Below are positions 1 through 7,790 of a stretch of 38,871 nt of DNA, piece after piece (positions within the stretch are counted from its first letter, which is position 1; each line of letters begins with the position of its first letter). A program made the translations under genes and the position numbers. Below the pieces are notes generated by a model. That model was not told the DNA's origin. It saw only the letters and a list, made by a program, of their open reading frames with translations, and did no database searches. Source of the stretch: CAZKHG01 sp964552655 (lineage in GTDB: Bacteria; Bacteroidota; Bacteroidia; Bacteroidales; Tenuifilaceae); the NCBI GenBank assembly GCA_964552655.1, contig CAZKHG010000029.1, positions 1 to 38,871 of the forward strand, written 5' to 3'.

Positions 1-185
1 CATTTTTGCCCGGGGCTAACATTGACCAGCTCCTCAGTGGAGTTATCAGGGTAAGTAATAGTGCCTGTTGCCTGACGTTCATAGCTGATCTGACGAACCC
101 CAAAGGTTATGCCTGTAGTGGGGTCAATGAAAACCTGACCAGTGCTTAGCGCTTTGCTTTCGATAAGATATTTTTTTGTTTCCAT
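1..185 (-). CDS. Hypothetical protein, N-terminal part only (runs off the left edge)
   Basis: An open frame starts at an ATG at 185 on the minus strand and stays open for 61 codons to the window edge. The peptide begins METKKYLIESKALSTGQVF and continues with a short beta-rich stretch (FIDPTTGITFGVRQISYERQ). It has no signal peptide, membrane segment or motif that I recognise. No clear ribosome binding site precedes the ATG, which is usual in this phylum. The function is unknown and the 3' part is missing, so the frame could also be fortuitous, but its codon use looks like that of its neighbours. Confidence 0.55.
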   Translation of the reverse strand, partial: METKKYLIESKALSTGQVFIDPTTGITFGVRQISYERQATGTITYPDNSTEELVNVSPGQK

Positions 186-271
186 ATACCTATACTTATA
201 TGTACCAAAGATAGCAATAATCGGTGTATAATGATTCTTAAATTTTTGCCTTATTAGGTGATGTAAACAAA

Positions 272-303
272 AACCCCACAAGGGATAAATTCCTTGCAGG
301 GTT
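272..303 (-). terminator. Hairpin terminator downstream of the beta-barrel gene
   Basis: Two arms, AACCC plus CAAGG and CCTTG plus GGGTT, pair across a short internal CA/CA loop. Read on the minus strand the hairpin is followed by TTTTTGTTT, as expected for intrinsic termination of the gene that ends at 333. Confidence 0.6.
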
Positions 304-332
304 GATTTTTAAAAGTTGATGAGAACCAGAAA

Positions 333-1907
333 TTAGAAGCTGATGGCTGTTCTGAAGCTGATGGTTTTAAACACTTCTTTATCGCCTCTGATTTTCCCGC
401 TACCATCCAGATCCTGGAATGTCCAACGGTAATCTATTCCAATAATGGCTCCCTTATAATTGTAACCAACAGTGTAACCCATGATTGTGCTAGGGGTTTT
501 CCACTCCCTGAAATCCTGAACGTTATTCTGAACATAGTACCCTTTAACATCAGCAAAACTGATCATTTTCTTTAGCGCTTCACCCATCCGGAGTTCACCG
601 TGTATAGATCTCAAGTGGCTGATGTTTTTCCCCATCAGGTCCTGGTAAGCGGCATACCCAACAACATAGTTCAGGATATTCACCTCGGCGCTGGCATATA
701 TACCATTCAGCTCTTCCTGGATATTCAGCAAGCTCTGCTGCTTGGTGAAAACCTGGTTCCCATTGATGAATTGCGCCCTTTCAAGCTCGTAAGTATTATT
801 GAAATAGCCGAAAAGGAACTCTTTGGATGATTTACGGTATTCCGCCTTGAATGTCAAAAAGTTAGAAATGCTCCCCGAACCAAGAATCAACCTTACACCG
901 GGTAAAGCAGCACCCCAACCGTATAAGCTATCGCCCTTCAGCTGGGTTATGTGGGAATAAATATCCAATTTTACTTTTTCCCTGTCAATAAGTGGGATTC
1001 CGATATCAACACTGGCGGCATACATTCTTGATGACTGGTTGTGCAGGTTAAACAGATCGCTCATTCTGGTCTGATCTGATGGGATAATTCCGAGCTCCAC
1101 AAGTTTTTGAATCCTTTCGCTAACATTAGCACCCCAGTAGGGGTCTGTAAGCAGGTGATTCAAATCGCTGTTAACACCATTTTCAAGCGGGAACAACTTG
1201 TCCATTTCGGTAGCCCATGATTTATTTGTTGGGTAAAGGTCTATCTGATCGGGAATTCCGTCACCATCTCTATCAAGGAAAGCGTTATATTCGTTTAAGT
1301 CACCGGCCAGTGTTAAACCCACTTCTAAAAATTTAAACGGGCGGTGGAAAACTCTTGTGCCAAAAACAATCCCTTTCTTGGCGGGGCTTTCAACAAACAT
1401 CTCTTTCATATCGTTAAAAAAGAGTTCGGCTCCCAAACGGGGTTTTCCGCTTTCGGATGGGATATAAAACGACATTTCACCACCATACCTTTTACGGGAA
1501 GGGTATTGAACCATGTTTGAATAGCCGTTGATAATGTTTGAATAGCCGATATAGCTGTAATCAAGCCCACCGACTTTCAAGTAAAACGGATCTTTCTTTT
1601 TCCCGTAACGGATATAGTAGATTTTATCCAGGTAATCCTGCCATTGATCCCAATCATCTTTACGAATCTGACCCTTTTCGTCGAAGAACATCTGGACATC
1701 AACCCCGAACCCAAATTTGCCGATGGGGACATCCATTCGCAGGGCAAATTGCTGGTAGGTTTTCCCATCAATGGTAACCGCTCCAACCACAGCGCCCCCG
1801 GTAACCTTTGAGCTATCGGATTTTGGGAGCTCATCTCCCTGGGCTAAAACGGGTTGAATGGAAAAAAGCAGGATAACACCCAGTATTAAAATCAATTTTG
1901 ATTTCAT
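333..1907 (-). CDS. Exported beta-barrel-like protein with a calcium-binding-type loop
   Basis: The protein has 524 residues counted from the ATG at 1907, which has a good GGAGGA ribosome binding site 5-6 bases upstream. An upstream TTG would add 11 residues and is unlikely. Residues 1-22 form a signal peptide ending near VLA-Q. Much of the mature part alternates hydrophobic and polar residues with many aromatics, and the chain ends in Phe (ISFRTAISF), as outer-membrane barrels do. An acidic loop DRDGDGIPD (about 212-220) matches the Ca-binding loop of thrombospondin type 3 or EF-hand repeats. It is flanked by a polar stretch that may be a surface loop or plug. The last coding bases contain an 11-base direct repeat (GAAGCTGATGG at 336 and 354) that encodes a repeated terminal strand. 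I recognise no named family. Outer-membrane location is inferred. Confidence 0.8.
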   Translation of the reverse strand: MKSKLILILGVILLFSIQPVLAQGDELPKSDSSKVTGGAVVGAVTIDGKTYQQFALRMDVPIGKFGFGVDVQMFFDEKGQIRKDDWDQWQDYLDKIYYIRYGKKKDPFYLKVGGLDYSYIGYSNIINGYSNMVQYPSRKRYGGEMSFYIPSESGKPRLGAELFFNDMKEMFVESPAKKGIVFGTRVFHRPFKFLEVGLTLAGDLNEYNAFLDRDGDGIPDQIDLYPTNKSWATEMDKLFPLENGVNSDLNHLLTDPYWGANVSERIQKLVELGIIPSDQTRMSDLFNLHNQSSRMYAASVDIGIPLIDREKVKLDIYSHITQLKGDSLYGWGAALPGVRLILGSGSISNFLTFKAEYRKSSKEFLFGYFNNTYELERAQFINGNQVFTKQQSLLNIQEELNGIYASAEVNILNYVVGYAAYQDLMGKNISHLRSIHGELRMGEALKKMISFADVKGYYVQNNVQDFREWKTPSTIMGYTVGYNYKGAIIGIDYRWTFQDLDGSGKIRGDKEVFKTISFRTAISF

Positions 1908-2118
1908 ATTTCCTCCAATTTTATAGTTTAAAATGATCATTACATTATTCAGATTTAAAAGTAAAATTAAGAAATATTAATAATATCACACCATTCAACC
2001 CATTTTTTTTGAAACCAACGCGTTTTCTATACATCAATATCCATATCTTTTTTTACAATTGTTTTTATTAACTTCATATGATGATGATAAAAATTATTGA
2101 TATTTGGATCAAAAAAAC

Positions 2119-2502
2119 ATGGATCATTCAACAACATTGATTTACGCCATTGTTTTTATAAATCTTGCCTGTCTGCTATACACCATCGGGGTATGGGCGG
2201 AGCGAATTCAAAAAAGGCTCAAGTGGTGGCACGTAATATTCTTTGTTTCGGGGCTGGTTTGCGATACAATCGGAACCATGGAGATGGCGGTTCTATCCGG
2301 TTCCCTGTTTAAATTAACCTTTCATGGCATCACGGGCAATACGGCCATTCTATTAATGCTGTTCCATGCGCTATGGGCAATCATTGTTCTGCTGAGAAAA
2401 GATGAGAAAATGATACTTAAATTCCACCGGTTCAGCATTTTTGTGTGGGTTATCTGGTTAATCCCCATGGTATCAGGGATGATTTTTGGGGCTGCGAATT
2501 AG
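2119..2502 (+). CDS. HsmA family (TIGR03987-type) integral membrane protein
   Basis: This 127-residue protein has four hydrophobic segments (about 6-24, 37-58, 71-92 and 105-124). It matches the HsmA/TIGR03987 family in length and in the stretches YTIGVWAERIQKRLKWWH, DTIGT, HGITGNTAILLMLFHALWA and the ending WLIPMVSGM. Conserved histidines sit at about 38, 69, 83 and 103. The family is a small inner-membrane protein whose biochemical role is not established; the name refers to salinity stress. I chose the ATG at 2119. A TTG at 2104 would add five polar residues that the family does not need. It is the only plus-strand gene in this part and looks monocistronic. Confidence 0.8.
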   Translation: MDHSTTLIYAIVFINLACLLYTIGVWAERIQKRLKWWHVIFFVSGLVCDTIGTMEMAVLSGSLFKLTFHGITGNTAILLMLFHALWAIIVLLRKDEKMILKFHRFSIFVWVIWLIPMVSGMIFGAAN

Positions 2503-2522
2503 TTGGTAGCCAATATTGTTTA

Positions 2523-2573
2523 TTGTCTTAGCCACCTTGATATTCCAAGATAAATTTAACTTCGCGTTTCGCG
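2523..2573. repeat. Degenerate copy of a dispersed intergenic repeat
   Basis: The spacer holds TGTCTTAGCCACCTTG and, 22 bases on, AACTTCGCGTTTCGCG. In reverse complement both parts resemble the better preserved element at 4587-4610 (AACGCGAAGG then TGCTAAGACAC). The copy is split and has one inserted base, so the match is suggestive rather than firm. Confidence 0.35.
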
Positions 2574-2585
2574 TATTAATAAAAA

Positions 2586-2615
2586 AACCACTTACCTGGT
2601 AATTCGTAAGTGGTT
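2586..2615 (-). terminator. Strong terminator of tRNA-Gln
   Basis: A perfect 10-base-pair stem (AACCACTTAC with GTAAGTGGTT) encloses a 10-base loop. On the minus strand it is followed by a run of seven T. It begins 11 bases beyond the 3' end of the tRNA, so it ends the tRNA (or glnS-tRNA) transcript. Confidence 0.85.
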
Positions 2616-2625
2616 CATTTTCTTG

Positions 2626-2698
2626 TTGTCCTGCCAGGGGTCGAACCTGGACTCTTCTGATCCAGAGTCAGACGTGTTGCCAATTACACTACAGGACA
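2626..2698 (-). tRNA. tRNA-Gln, anticodon CUG
   Basis: The 73-base gene folds into a full cloverleaf. The acceptor stem TGTCCTG/CAGGACA is perfect. The anticodon stem TCTGA/TCAGA carries the loop CTCTGGA, giving anticodon CTG (reads CAG, glutamine). The T loop is GTTCGAC with a CCAGG/CCTGG stem, and the D arm contains the usual TTGG. CCA is not encoded. It lies 108 bases downstream of glnS on the same strand, so the tRNA and its cognate synthetase are neighbours. Confidence 0.95.
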
Positions 2699-2710
2699 GG
2701 ATTGAGAGCG

Positions 2711-2743
2711 CAAAAGTAATACAAAATTATTTACGATGTACAA
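2711..2743 (-). promoter_or_regulatory. Probable promoter of tRNA-Gln
   Basis: On the minus strand TACTTTTG (2718-2711) matches the Bacteroidota -7 element TAnnTTTG and lies 12 bases before the tRNA. An upstream TTG (2743-2741) is present at a spacing of 22, slightly wider than the usual 19-21. The tRNA may therefore be transcribed independently of glnS. Confidence 0.45.
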
Positions 2744-2806
2744 TTTACAAATTAAAGAATTACGATTTTGTGCATCAACTCATGCAAAATCCTTATTCTA
2801 AAAAAC

Positions 2807-4501
2807 TTACTGACCTGAAATCTTGGCCCAGGTATCCTTCAGGGTAGTGGTACGGTTAAAAACCAAAGCACCGGGTCTTGAATCGTAATCAACGCTAAAG
2901 TATCCCAAACGCTCAAACTGAAATTTATCCAACGGGGTTACGTTGGCAAGTGCAGGTTCCAGGTAACCGGTGATATCCTTGAAAGAATCCGGGTTAAGGG
3001 ATGATTTCCAATCTTCACCTTCGGCAACATCATCGGGGTTTGCCTTTGAGAATAGCCTGTCGAATAACCTGATCTCTGCTTTTACTGCCTGACTGGCAGA
3101 AACCCAATGAATTGTTCCCTGAACCTTGCGCCCATCGGGTGAATTGCCTCCTTTTGAGGCGGGATCGTAAGTACAGTGGATTTCAATAATATTTCCGGCG
3201 GAATCTTTAATCACATCGGTACATCTGATAAAATATGCATAACGCAACCTTACCTCGTTACCGGGCGAAAGGCGGAAATATTTCTTTGGAGGATTCTCCA
3301 TAAAATCATCCTGCTCAATAAAAATTTCGCCGGAGAAGGGAACCATTCTTTTACCTGCCGATTCATCCTCGGGGTTATTCACCGCTTCAAGTTCTTCGGA
3401 TTGCCCTTTGGGGTAATTGGTAATTATTACCTTTAACGGGTTCAGGACAGCCATCCTTCGTTCTGCGCGTTTATTCAGATCTTCCCTGAGGCAAAACTCT
3501 AAAAGTGAAAGGTCAATCACATTATCGCGTTTTGCAACACCAACCTTATCTGCAAAATATCTTATTGATTCGGGAGTATAGCCCCTGCGACGAAGACCAC
3601 AAATGGTGGGCATTCTGGGATCATCCCAACCCATAACCACTTTCTCCTGAACAAGTTGTAGGAGTTTTCGCTTGCTCATAACCGTATAGGTCATGTTCAA
3701 CCGGGCAAACTCGTATTGATGTGAAGGGAAAATCTCTAGTTTTTCGATGAACCAATCGTAAAGCGGACGGTGAACGTCAAACTCCAGGGTACAAATGGAA
3801 TGAGTTATATTTTCTATTGAATCACTTTGCCCATGGGCATAATCGTACATCGGGTAAATACACCATTTATCGCCAGTCCGGTGATGATCGGCATGAATGA
3901 TTCTATACAAAATCGGATCGCGCATCAACATGTTCGGGTGTGCCATATCAATTTTGGCGCGTAGCACTTTCTCGCCATCTTTAAACTCACCGGTACGCAT
4001 CTTATGGAAAAGAGTTAGGTTTTCCTCAACCGAACGGTTCCGAAATGGGCTTTCCTTGCCGGGATTGGTAACTGTTCCCCGGGTTAAGCGAATCTCCTCC
4101 TGGGATTGGTCATCCACGTAAGCCAGCCCTTTTTTAATTAGAACAATTGCCCATTCGTAGAGCTGCTCAAAGTAATCTGAGGCATAAAACTCGTTGGCCC
4201 ATTCAAAACCAAGCCATCGAACATCCTCCTTAATAGAATCAACGTATTCAACATCCTCTTTGGTGGGGTTGGTATCATCAAAACGGAGGTTGGTTTTTCC
4301 GCCATACTTCTGGGCAAGACCAAAATTCAGGCAAATAGATTTGGCATGCCCGATATGCAGATAACCATTGGGCTCCGGAGGGAACCGGGTTAAAACCCTG
4401 CCCCCGTGTTTTCCGGTTCTGATATCCTCTTCGATAATCTCCTCGAGAAAGTTTTTTGATTTTTCTTCAACACTTTCACTTTTTAATGGTTCACTTGCCA
4501 T
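2807..4501 (-). CDS. glnS: Glutaminyl-tRNA synthetase
   Basis: The 564-residue class I synthetase attaches glutamine to tRNA-Gln in the cytoplasm. The HIGH motif is at 49-52 (within PPEPNGYLHIGHAKS) and the KMSKS-type motif is the GlnRS form MSKRK at about 275-279. The glutamine-pocket stretch LRFDDTNPTKE and the C-terminal anticodon-binding beta-barrels are present, and the length is close to the usual 550-560. The start at 4501 is preceded by AAAGGA; a longer frame to 4540 adds only a Lys-rich tail. The cognate tRNA-Gln(CUG) follows on the same strand. Having GlnRS implies direct glutaminylation; whether this genome also has GatCAB cannot be seen here. Confidence 0.97.
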   Translation of the reverse strand: MASEPLKSESVEEKSKNFLEEIIEEDIRTGKHGGRVLTRFPPEPNGYLHIGHAKSICLNFGLAQKYGGKTNLRFDDTNPTKEDVEYVDSIKEDVRWLGFEWANEFYASDYFEQLYEWAIVLIKKGLAYVDDQSQEEIRLTRGTVTNPGKESPFRNRSVEENLTLFHKMRTGEFKDGEKVLRAKIDMAHPNMLMRDPILYRIIHADHHRTGDKWCIYPMYDYAHGQSDSIENITHSICTLEFDVHRPLYDWFIEKLEIFPSHQYEFARLNMTYTVMSKRKLLQLVQEKVVMGWDDPRMPTICGLRRRGYTPESIRYFADKVGVAKRDNVIDLSLLEFCLREDLNKRAERRMAVLNPLKVIITNYPKGQSEELEAVNNPEDESAGKRMVPFSGEIFIEQDDFMENPPKKYFRLSPGNEVRLRYAYFIRCTDVIKDSAGNIIEIHCTYDPASKGGNSPDGRKVQGTIHWVSASQAVKAEIRLFDRLFSKANPDDVAEGEDWKSSLNPDSFKDITGYLEPALANVTPLDKFQFERLGYFSVDYDSRPGALVFNRTTTLKDTWAKISGQ

Positions 4502-4537
4502 TTGTTTCCTTTTTTTAGTCTGAGATAAAACAGAAGG

Positions 4538-4545
4538 CAAAATTA
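4538..4545 (-). promoter_or_regulatory. Possible -7 element of glnS
   Basis: TAATTTTG fits TAnnTTTG and lies 36 bases before the glnS start. I see no TTG at the expected upstream distance, so only half of the promoter is supported. Confidence 0.3.
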
Positions 4546-4586
4546 GAATTTTATCAATAATAATCCTGATTTTAAAAAAAGAATTA

Positions 4587-4610
4587 AACGCGAAGGTGCT
4601 AAGACACTAA
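4587..4610. repeat. Dispersed intergenic repeat element
   Basis: The element contains AACGCGAAGG followed by TGCTAAGACACTAAG. It resembles a short repeat seen between genes in many unrelated bacteria, whose reverse complement reads roughly 'cttagtgtcttagcaccttcgcg'-like. A degraded, inverted copy may lie at 2523-2573. It is noncoding and its origin is unknown. Confidence 0.45.
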
Positions 4611-4618
4611 GAATTAAA

Positions 4619-4659
4619 ACAGAGGGGCTCAGAGAAGTTAAACGTCTCCGAGTCCCTGT
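4619..4659 (-). terminator. Hairpin after the sigma/anti-sigma/repeat-protein operon
   Basis: ACAG-GGG-CTC pairs with GAG-TCCCTGT with two single-base bulges, and an inner GAGA/TCTC pair extends the stem. On the minus strand it ends in TGTTTTAATT. It begins 14 bases after the stop of the repeat protein, which suits termination of that operon. Confidence 0.5.
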
Positions 4660-4672
4660 ATTTAAAAAAATT

Positions 4673-5989
4673 TTATTCGATAATGATTTGAGTATCGTAA
4701 GTCTTAAATGATATTTCGCACCTGGGGTTAATGCCGGTACTGCCCTCAAATGTCACATCTTCATTTGATTTGATATATGTTGTTTTTTCTCCAAATTTTT
4801 GTTTTGGAAAGTTTACACTTCCATATTTCGATTGGAAAGAAAGTTTATAGTTCACTGTTGGATCAACCTTTAACAAGACTGAGCCATATTTGAAATCGCC
4901 TTTAAAGCTGATAAAATCCGGGGCAAGCCTTCCAACCTTTAACTTTGTTTCGTATGAATTAGGAAGGTTGATAGCGTTTAAAACAGTCCCAATACTAAAC
5001 TCGTTGTACTTGCCATCGAGGCAGGAGAGCGTTTTAACCTCTGTTATTTTAACCTGATCTTCATAGCTGGATGAGATATTCAGTTCACCAACTGCACCTG
5101 CAGTTAACTCGGAGTACTTGGAATCAAAATCCAGCTTGCCAAAATTACCTGCCTCAATGTTACAGTCGTAAAGCTTGAACTTTCCAACATTCGAATTCCC
5201 TTTTGCTTTCAGCGATGAATATTTTGCATCAAAATCAACCCCGCCAAGGTTCTCAATAACAAAATCATCATCATACGATTCAACAGCAAGCAAACTAATG
5301 CTTACGCAATTGAATTTTGAGTATTTGGAGCTGATGATCACCTTGTTTATAGCACCAGTGTTAAACTTGCTGTCATATAAACTAAAGCGAGCTTCATTGC
5401 CGCACCCCAAGGTGACAGTAGAGTATTTTGCATCAAAGGTACTTTTATCGCCAAAGTCACCCATTTCCAGGGTAACATCATAAAGTTGAAAATCAAGTTT
5501 GCCCTTCAGGCTTGGCGCACTGATTGAGTTGTATTTACTTATAAGGTTTAAAGCAATATTTTCCGGGATCCAAATGGTGTAGCTGGCTTTAAATGTTCCT
5601 ACTGATACACTTTCGCCGGATGAGAGCCTGGTTTTCTTGTAAAATCCCATTACAATCGTTGTTCCTTCGCTGAACTGGGTGTTGATTTCAAGTTTGCCAT
5701 TGCCTTGATTTTGCTCCGGGTTTTTAAAAGCGTTCAGTAATTTTTCAACATCTTCCTTTTTCCCGTCCTTAATAATGATTTCACCACAGAGCTTAACCTC
5801 ATTGCTGTTCCATGTGTTTACTTTAAGGTCGGAGTCATACATTTTGAGAACCAGCTTTTCGTTTTCTGAGACTTTGAACGATTTCTCAAAGTTGTCCTTG
5901 GTTTCGTTCCCCTGTGAATATGCCATGTTAAATGCCAGCGCAGAGATTACACACAATAGTGCTATTCTATAATGCGATACGTTTTTCAT
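4673..5989 (-). CDS. Exported KYS-repeat protein (DUF4097-like beta-solenoid), third gene of an ECF sigma operon
   Basis: The 438-residue protein starts at the ATG at 5989 (MKNVSHYRI), with a signal peptide that ends near MAYS-QGN. An upstream ATG at 6007 would add six charged residues. From about residue 130 to the end, units of roughly 20 residues carry KYS, KYN, KYG or SYE (for example FDAKYSTVTLG, ISSKYSKF, FDAKYSSLKAKG, FDSKYSELTAG, LDGKYNEFSIG, FQSKYGSVNFP). These alternate with LYD units (QLYDV, SLYDS, KLYDC). I count about ten tyrosine-centred units, suggesting a beta-solenoid with a tyrosine ladder, like the DUF4097/head-GIN putative adhesins. The start overlaps the end of the anti-sigma gene by 23 bases, so the two are translationally linked. 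It is probably an envelope protein made or sensed by the sigma system. The exact role is unknown. Confidence 0.8.
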   Translation of the reverse strand: MKNVSHYRIALLCVISALAFNMAYSQGNETKDNFEKSFKVSENEKLVLKMYDSDLKVNTWNSNEVKLCGEIIIKDGKKEDVEKLLNAFKNPEQNQGNGKLEINTQFSEGTTIVMGFYKKTRLSSGESVSVGTFKASYTIWIPENIALNLISKYNSISAPSLKGKLDFQLYDVTLEMGDFGDKSTFDAKYSTVTLGCGNEARFSLYDSKFNTGAINKVIISSKYSKFNCVSISLLAVESYDDDFVIENLGGVDFDAKYSSLKAKGNSNVGKFKLYDCNIEAGNFGKLDFDSKYSELTAGAVGELNISSSYEDQVKITEVKTLSCLDGKYNEFSIGTVLNAINLPNSYETKLKVGRLAPDFISFKGDFKYGSVLLKVDPTVNYKLSFQSKYGSVNFPKQKFGEKTTYIKSNEDVTFEGSTGINPRCEISFKTYDTQIIIE

Positions 5990-6491
5990 GATTTTTCTTC
6001 TTTTCAATTTCGTTTAACATTCTTTCGAGGATCAATATCTTTTTATGGTACAAATCCATTAACGAGTTTAAAAGCTTAGGGTTTGGTCCGTTTTTTTTAA
6101 GATCGGCGGAGTAGTAGCTGATCAGATCGTCAATGTACTGTATTTCATTGCTGCCCGAGGCAAGATTTTGTGTACTAATTTGGGTAAGTTTAATCTGACT
6201 TGAGTAATCGTTTATTTTGGCCAGGAGTTCAACCTCCTGCCTGGCAAGAACCGGATCGATATTCTCAAACATAAGCGGTTTTGAACTATTCAGGTACCAT
6301 ACCCGTGTTATTGTTGAAGTTACAACAATTAAAACCACAGCGGCTGCTGCATACCTGAAATAAGCAATGAATCTTTTCTTTTTAGGTTGATTGAGCGATT
6401 TGGAAATACCTGCCCACAGGTAATCCGCATCAGGTTTTTCCACATCTAACCCTTCCCTGTTGTTTTTAATATATGATTCGAATTCGTCCAT
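5967..6491 (-). CDS. Putative anti-sigma factor, one membrane segment
   Basis: The 174-residue protein has a cytoplasmic N-terminus (1-46) with an acidic helix and the stretch PDADYLWAGISKSL, one transmembrane helix at about 47-67 (AAAAVVLIVVTSTI) and a mostly helical outer part of about 105 residues rich in Lys, Asn and Leu. This layout and its place 46 bases after an ECF sigma gene are those of Bacteroidota anti-sigma proteins. I see no zinc-binding ZAS motif (HxxxCxxC), so it would bind its sigma factor in another way. The last bases overlap the start of the repeat-protein gene. The assignment rests on context and topology rather than on a recognised family. Confidence 0.7.
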   Translation of the reverse strand: MDEFESYIKNNREGLDVEKPDADYLWAGISKSLNQPKKKRFIAYFRYAAAAVVLIVVTSTITRVWYLNSSKPLMFENIDPVLARQEVELLAKINDYSSQIKLTQISTQNLASGSNEIQYIDDLISYYSADLKKNGPNPKLLNSLMDLYHKKILILERMLNEIEKKKNHEKRIAL

Positions 6492-6537
6492 GGAGTTAGC
6501 TTATTATATTATCTCATTATCTTAACCCAATTTAAAT

Positions 6538-7143
6538 TTAAAGGACCTCTCTACCAGTTGTTGTCAGTTTTTCAATCTTTCCCTGGATATTCCCCTGCAA
6601 CAATTTTCTTGCTCTCTGGTACTGTGACTTTGAGGTGGATTCTGAAATACCAAGCATCCCGGCAATCTCTTTGTGCTGATACCCTTCAAGAAGAAATAGG
6701 TTCAAAACAACCCGGGCTTTATCTGGTAATTCCTTTATCTCATCATGTATCATTTGAAGTGATACTTCAGGCATTTCTTCCAACTCAACATCTTCATCCA
6801 GAAGATGAACATTCTCAATTTCGGTAAAAAGTAGTCTTTTCTGCCTCAAGTGATTTAAAGATTTATTTATCACAATACGTTTCAGCCAGGCGCCAAAGGT
6901 TGAGTCGCCTTTAAAATTTCGCAACCCGTTAAAAGCGCTTATAAATGCCTCCTGCAGGATATCTTCTGCATCGCTGCGATTTACCACAATTCTGATGCAG
7001 GTATTGAACATCGCACCTACATAAAGCTTGTATAACCTGAACATTGCCTGTTGATCGCCGTTGCGTGCACGCTCAACCAGTTCTGAATGTATTTCAACAG
7101 CACCTAAACCCAATTTTTTTGCTCGTTTAGAGTAATGACACAA
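6538..7143 (-). CDS. ECF (sigma-70 family) RNA polymerase sigma factor
   Basis: The 201-residue protein has sigma region 2 at about 32-100 (DAEDILQEAFISAFNGL, then GDSTFGAWLKRIVINKSLNHLR) and region 4 at about 136-187 (LPDKARVVLNLFLLEGYQHKEI, then the helix-turn-helix GMLGISESTSKSQYQRARKLL). It should direct RNA polymerase to a small regulon when released by the membrane protein encoded next. The start is uncertain. The frame offers TTG at 7143 or TTG at 7113, with no ATG before the start of region 2. The longer form fits the N-terminal length of related Bacteroidota sigma factors. It is divergent from folB and heads a three-gene operon. Autoregulation is usual for such sigma factors but is not shown here. 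Confidence 0.9.
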   Translation of the reverse strand: MCHYSKRAKKLGLGAVEIHSELVERARNGDQQAMFRLYKLYVGAMFNTCIRIVVNRSDAEDILQEAFISAFNGLRNFKGDSTFGAWLKRIVINKSLNHLRQKRLLFTEIENVHLLDEDVELEEMPEVSLQMIHDEIKELPDKARVVLNLFLLEGYQHKEIAGMLGISESTSKSQYQRARKLLQGNIQGKIEKLTTTGREVL

Positions 7144-7312
7144 AATTTTTAAAAAGACGGAAGAAAATTGAAAGAAAATTACGATTATAACTTAAATTTA
7201 CGAAAAAAAGGGTGGGTTGTTGGAATTTTAGAAAACTGGAATTTGTGTTATACTTGATATTCTAAGTATTTCGTTACTCCAAAAGCCTATCAATTCAAAC
7301 AAATTTTGGGAT

Positions 7313-7672
7313 ATGTCTATCATAGAATTGGAGAACATGGAGTTTTACTCCTACCACGGTTGCTTTAAGGAAGAGCAGGTTGTTGGAAATCATTTTACAA
7401 TTGATTTAAGTATAAAAACAGATACCTCTAAGGCACAAATAAGCGATAACCTCCAGGATACAGTTAACTACCAGAAGGTTTACAGTTTGGTTAAAAGAGA
7501 GATGGAGAACAAATCAAAACTCCTGGAACATGTTGCTGAGCGCATTTTATCTTCCCTGTTAATAGAATTTGAATCGGTTGAATCAGCCACTATTAAAGTC
7601 TCTAAACTGAATCCCCCAATGGGAGGGAAGATACAAAAGGTAAGTGTTACCCTGAGCAAAGAGAGAAAATAA
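7313..7672 (+). CDS. folB: Dihydroneopterin aldolase
   Basis: The 119-residue protein catalyses the retro-aldol cleavage of 7,8-dihydroneopterin to 6-hydroxymethyl-dihydropterin and glycolaldehyde in folate synthesis. It has the family start (LENMEFYSYHGCFKEEQ), the pterin-binding glutamate in LLEHVAERI (about E72) and the catalytic lysine in VSKLNPPMGG (about K98). The length is normal (about 118-122). It stands alone between the sigma operon (divergent) and the large propeller gene, 118 bases upstream of the latter. Other folate genes are not in the window. Confidence 0.93.
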   Translation: MSIIELENMEFYSYHGCFKEEQVVGNHFTIDLSIKTDTSKAQISDNLQDTVNYQKVYSLVKREMENKSKLLEHVAERILSSLLIEFESVESATIKVSKLNPPMGGKIQKVSVTLSKERK

Positions 7673-7790
7673 TTTTTGGATTGCCTTATATAATTATTGG
7701 TATCGGGTTTTGGTTCCATTAAACTATCGGGATCAAAAATCATCATAAACAAAATTATAACCTGATTCGAAAACCTAAAATTCCTCAAAT

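Noticed and set aside
4543..4749. Minus-strand open frame of 68 codons between glnS and the repeat protein
   Set aside because: It overlaps the real 3' end of the repeat-protein gene in another frame, covers the terminator hairpin and the intergenic repeat, and its peptide looks like chance sequence.
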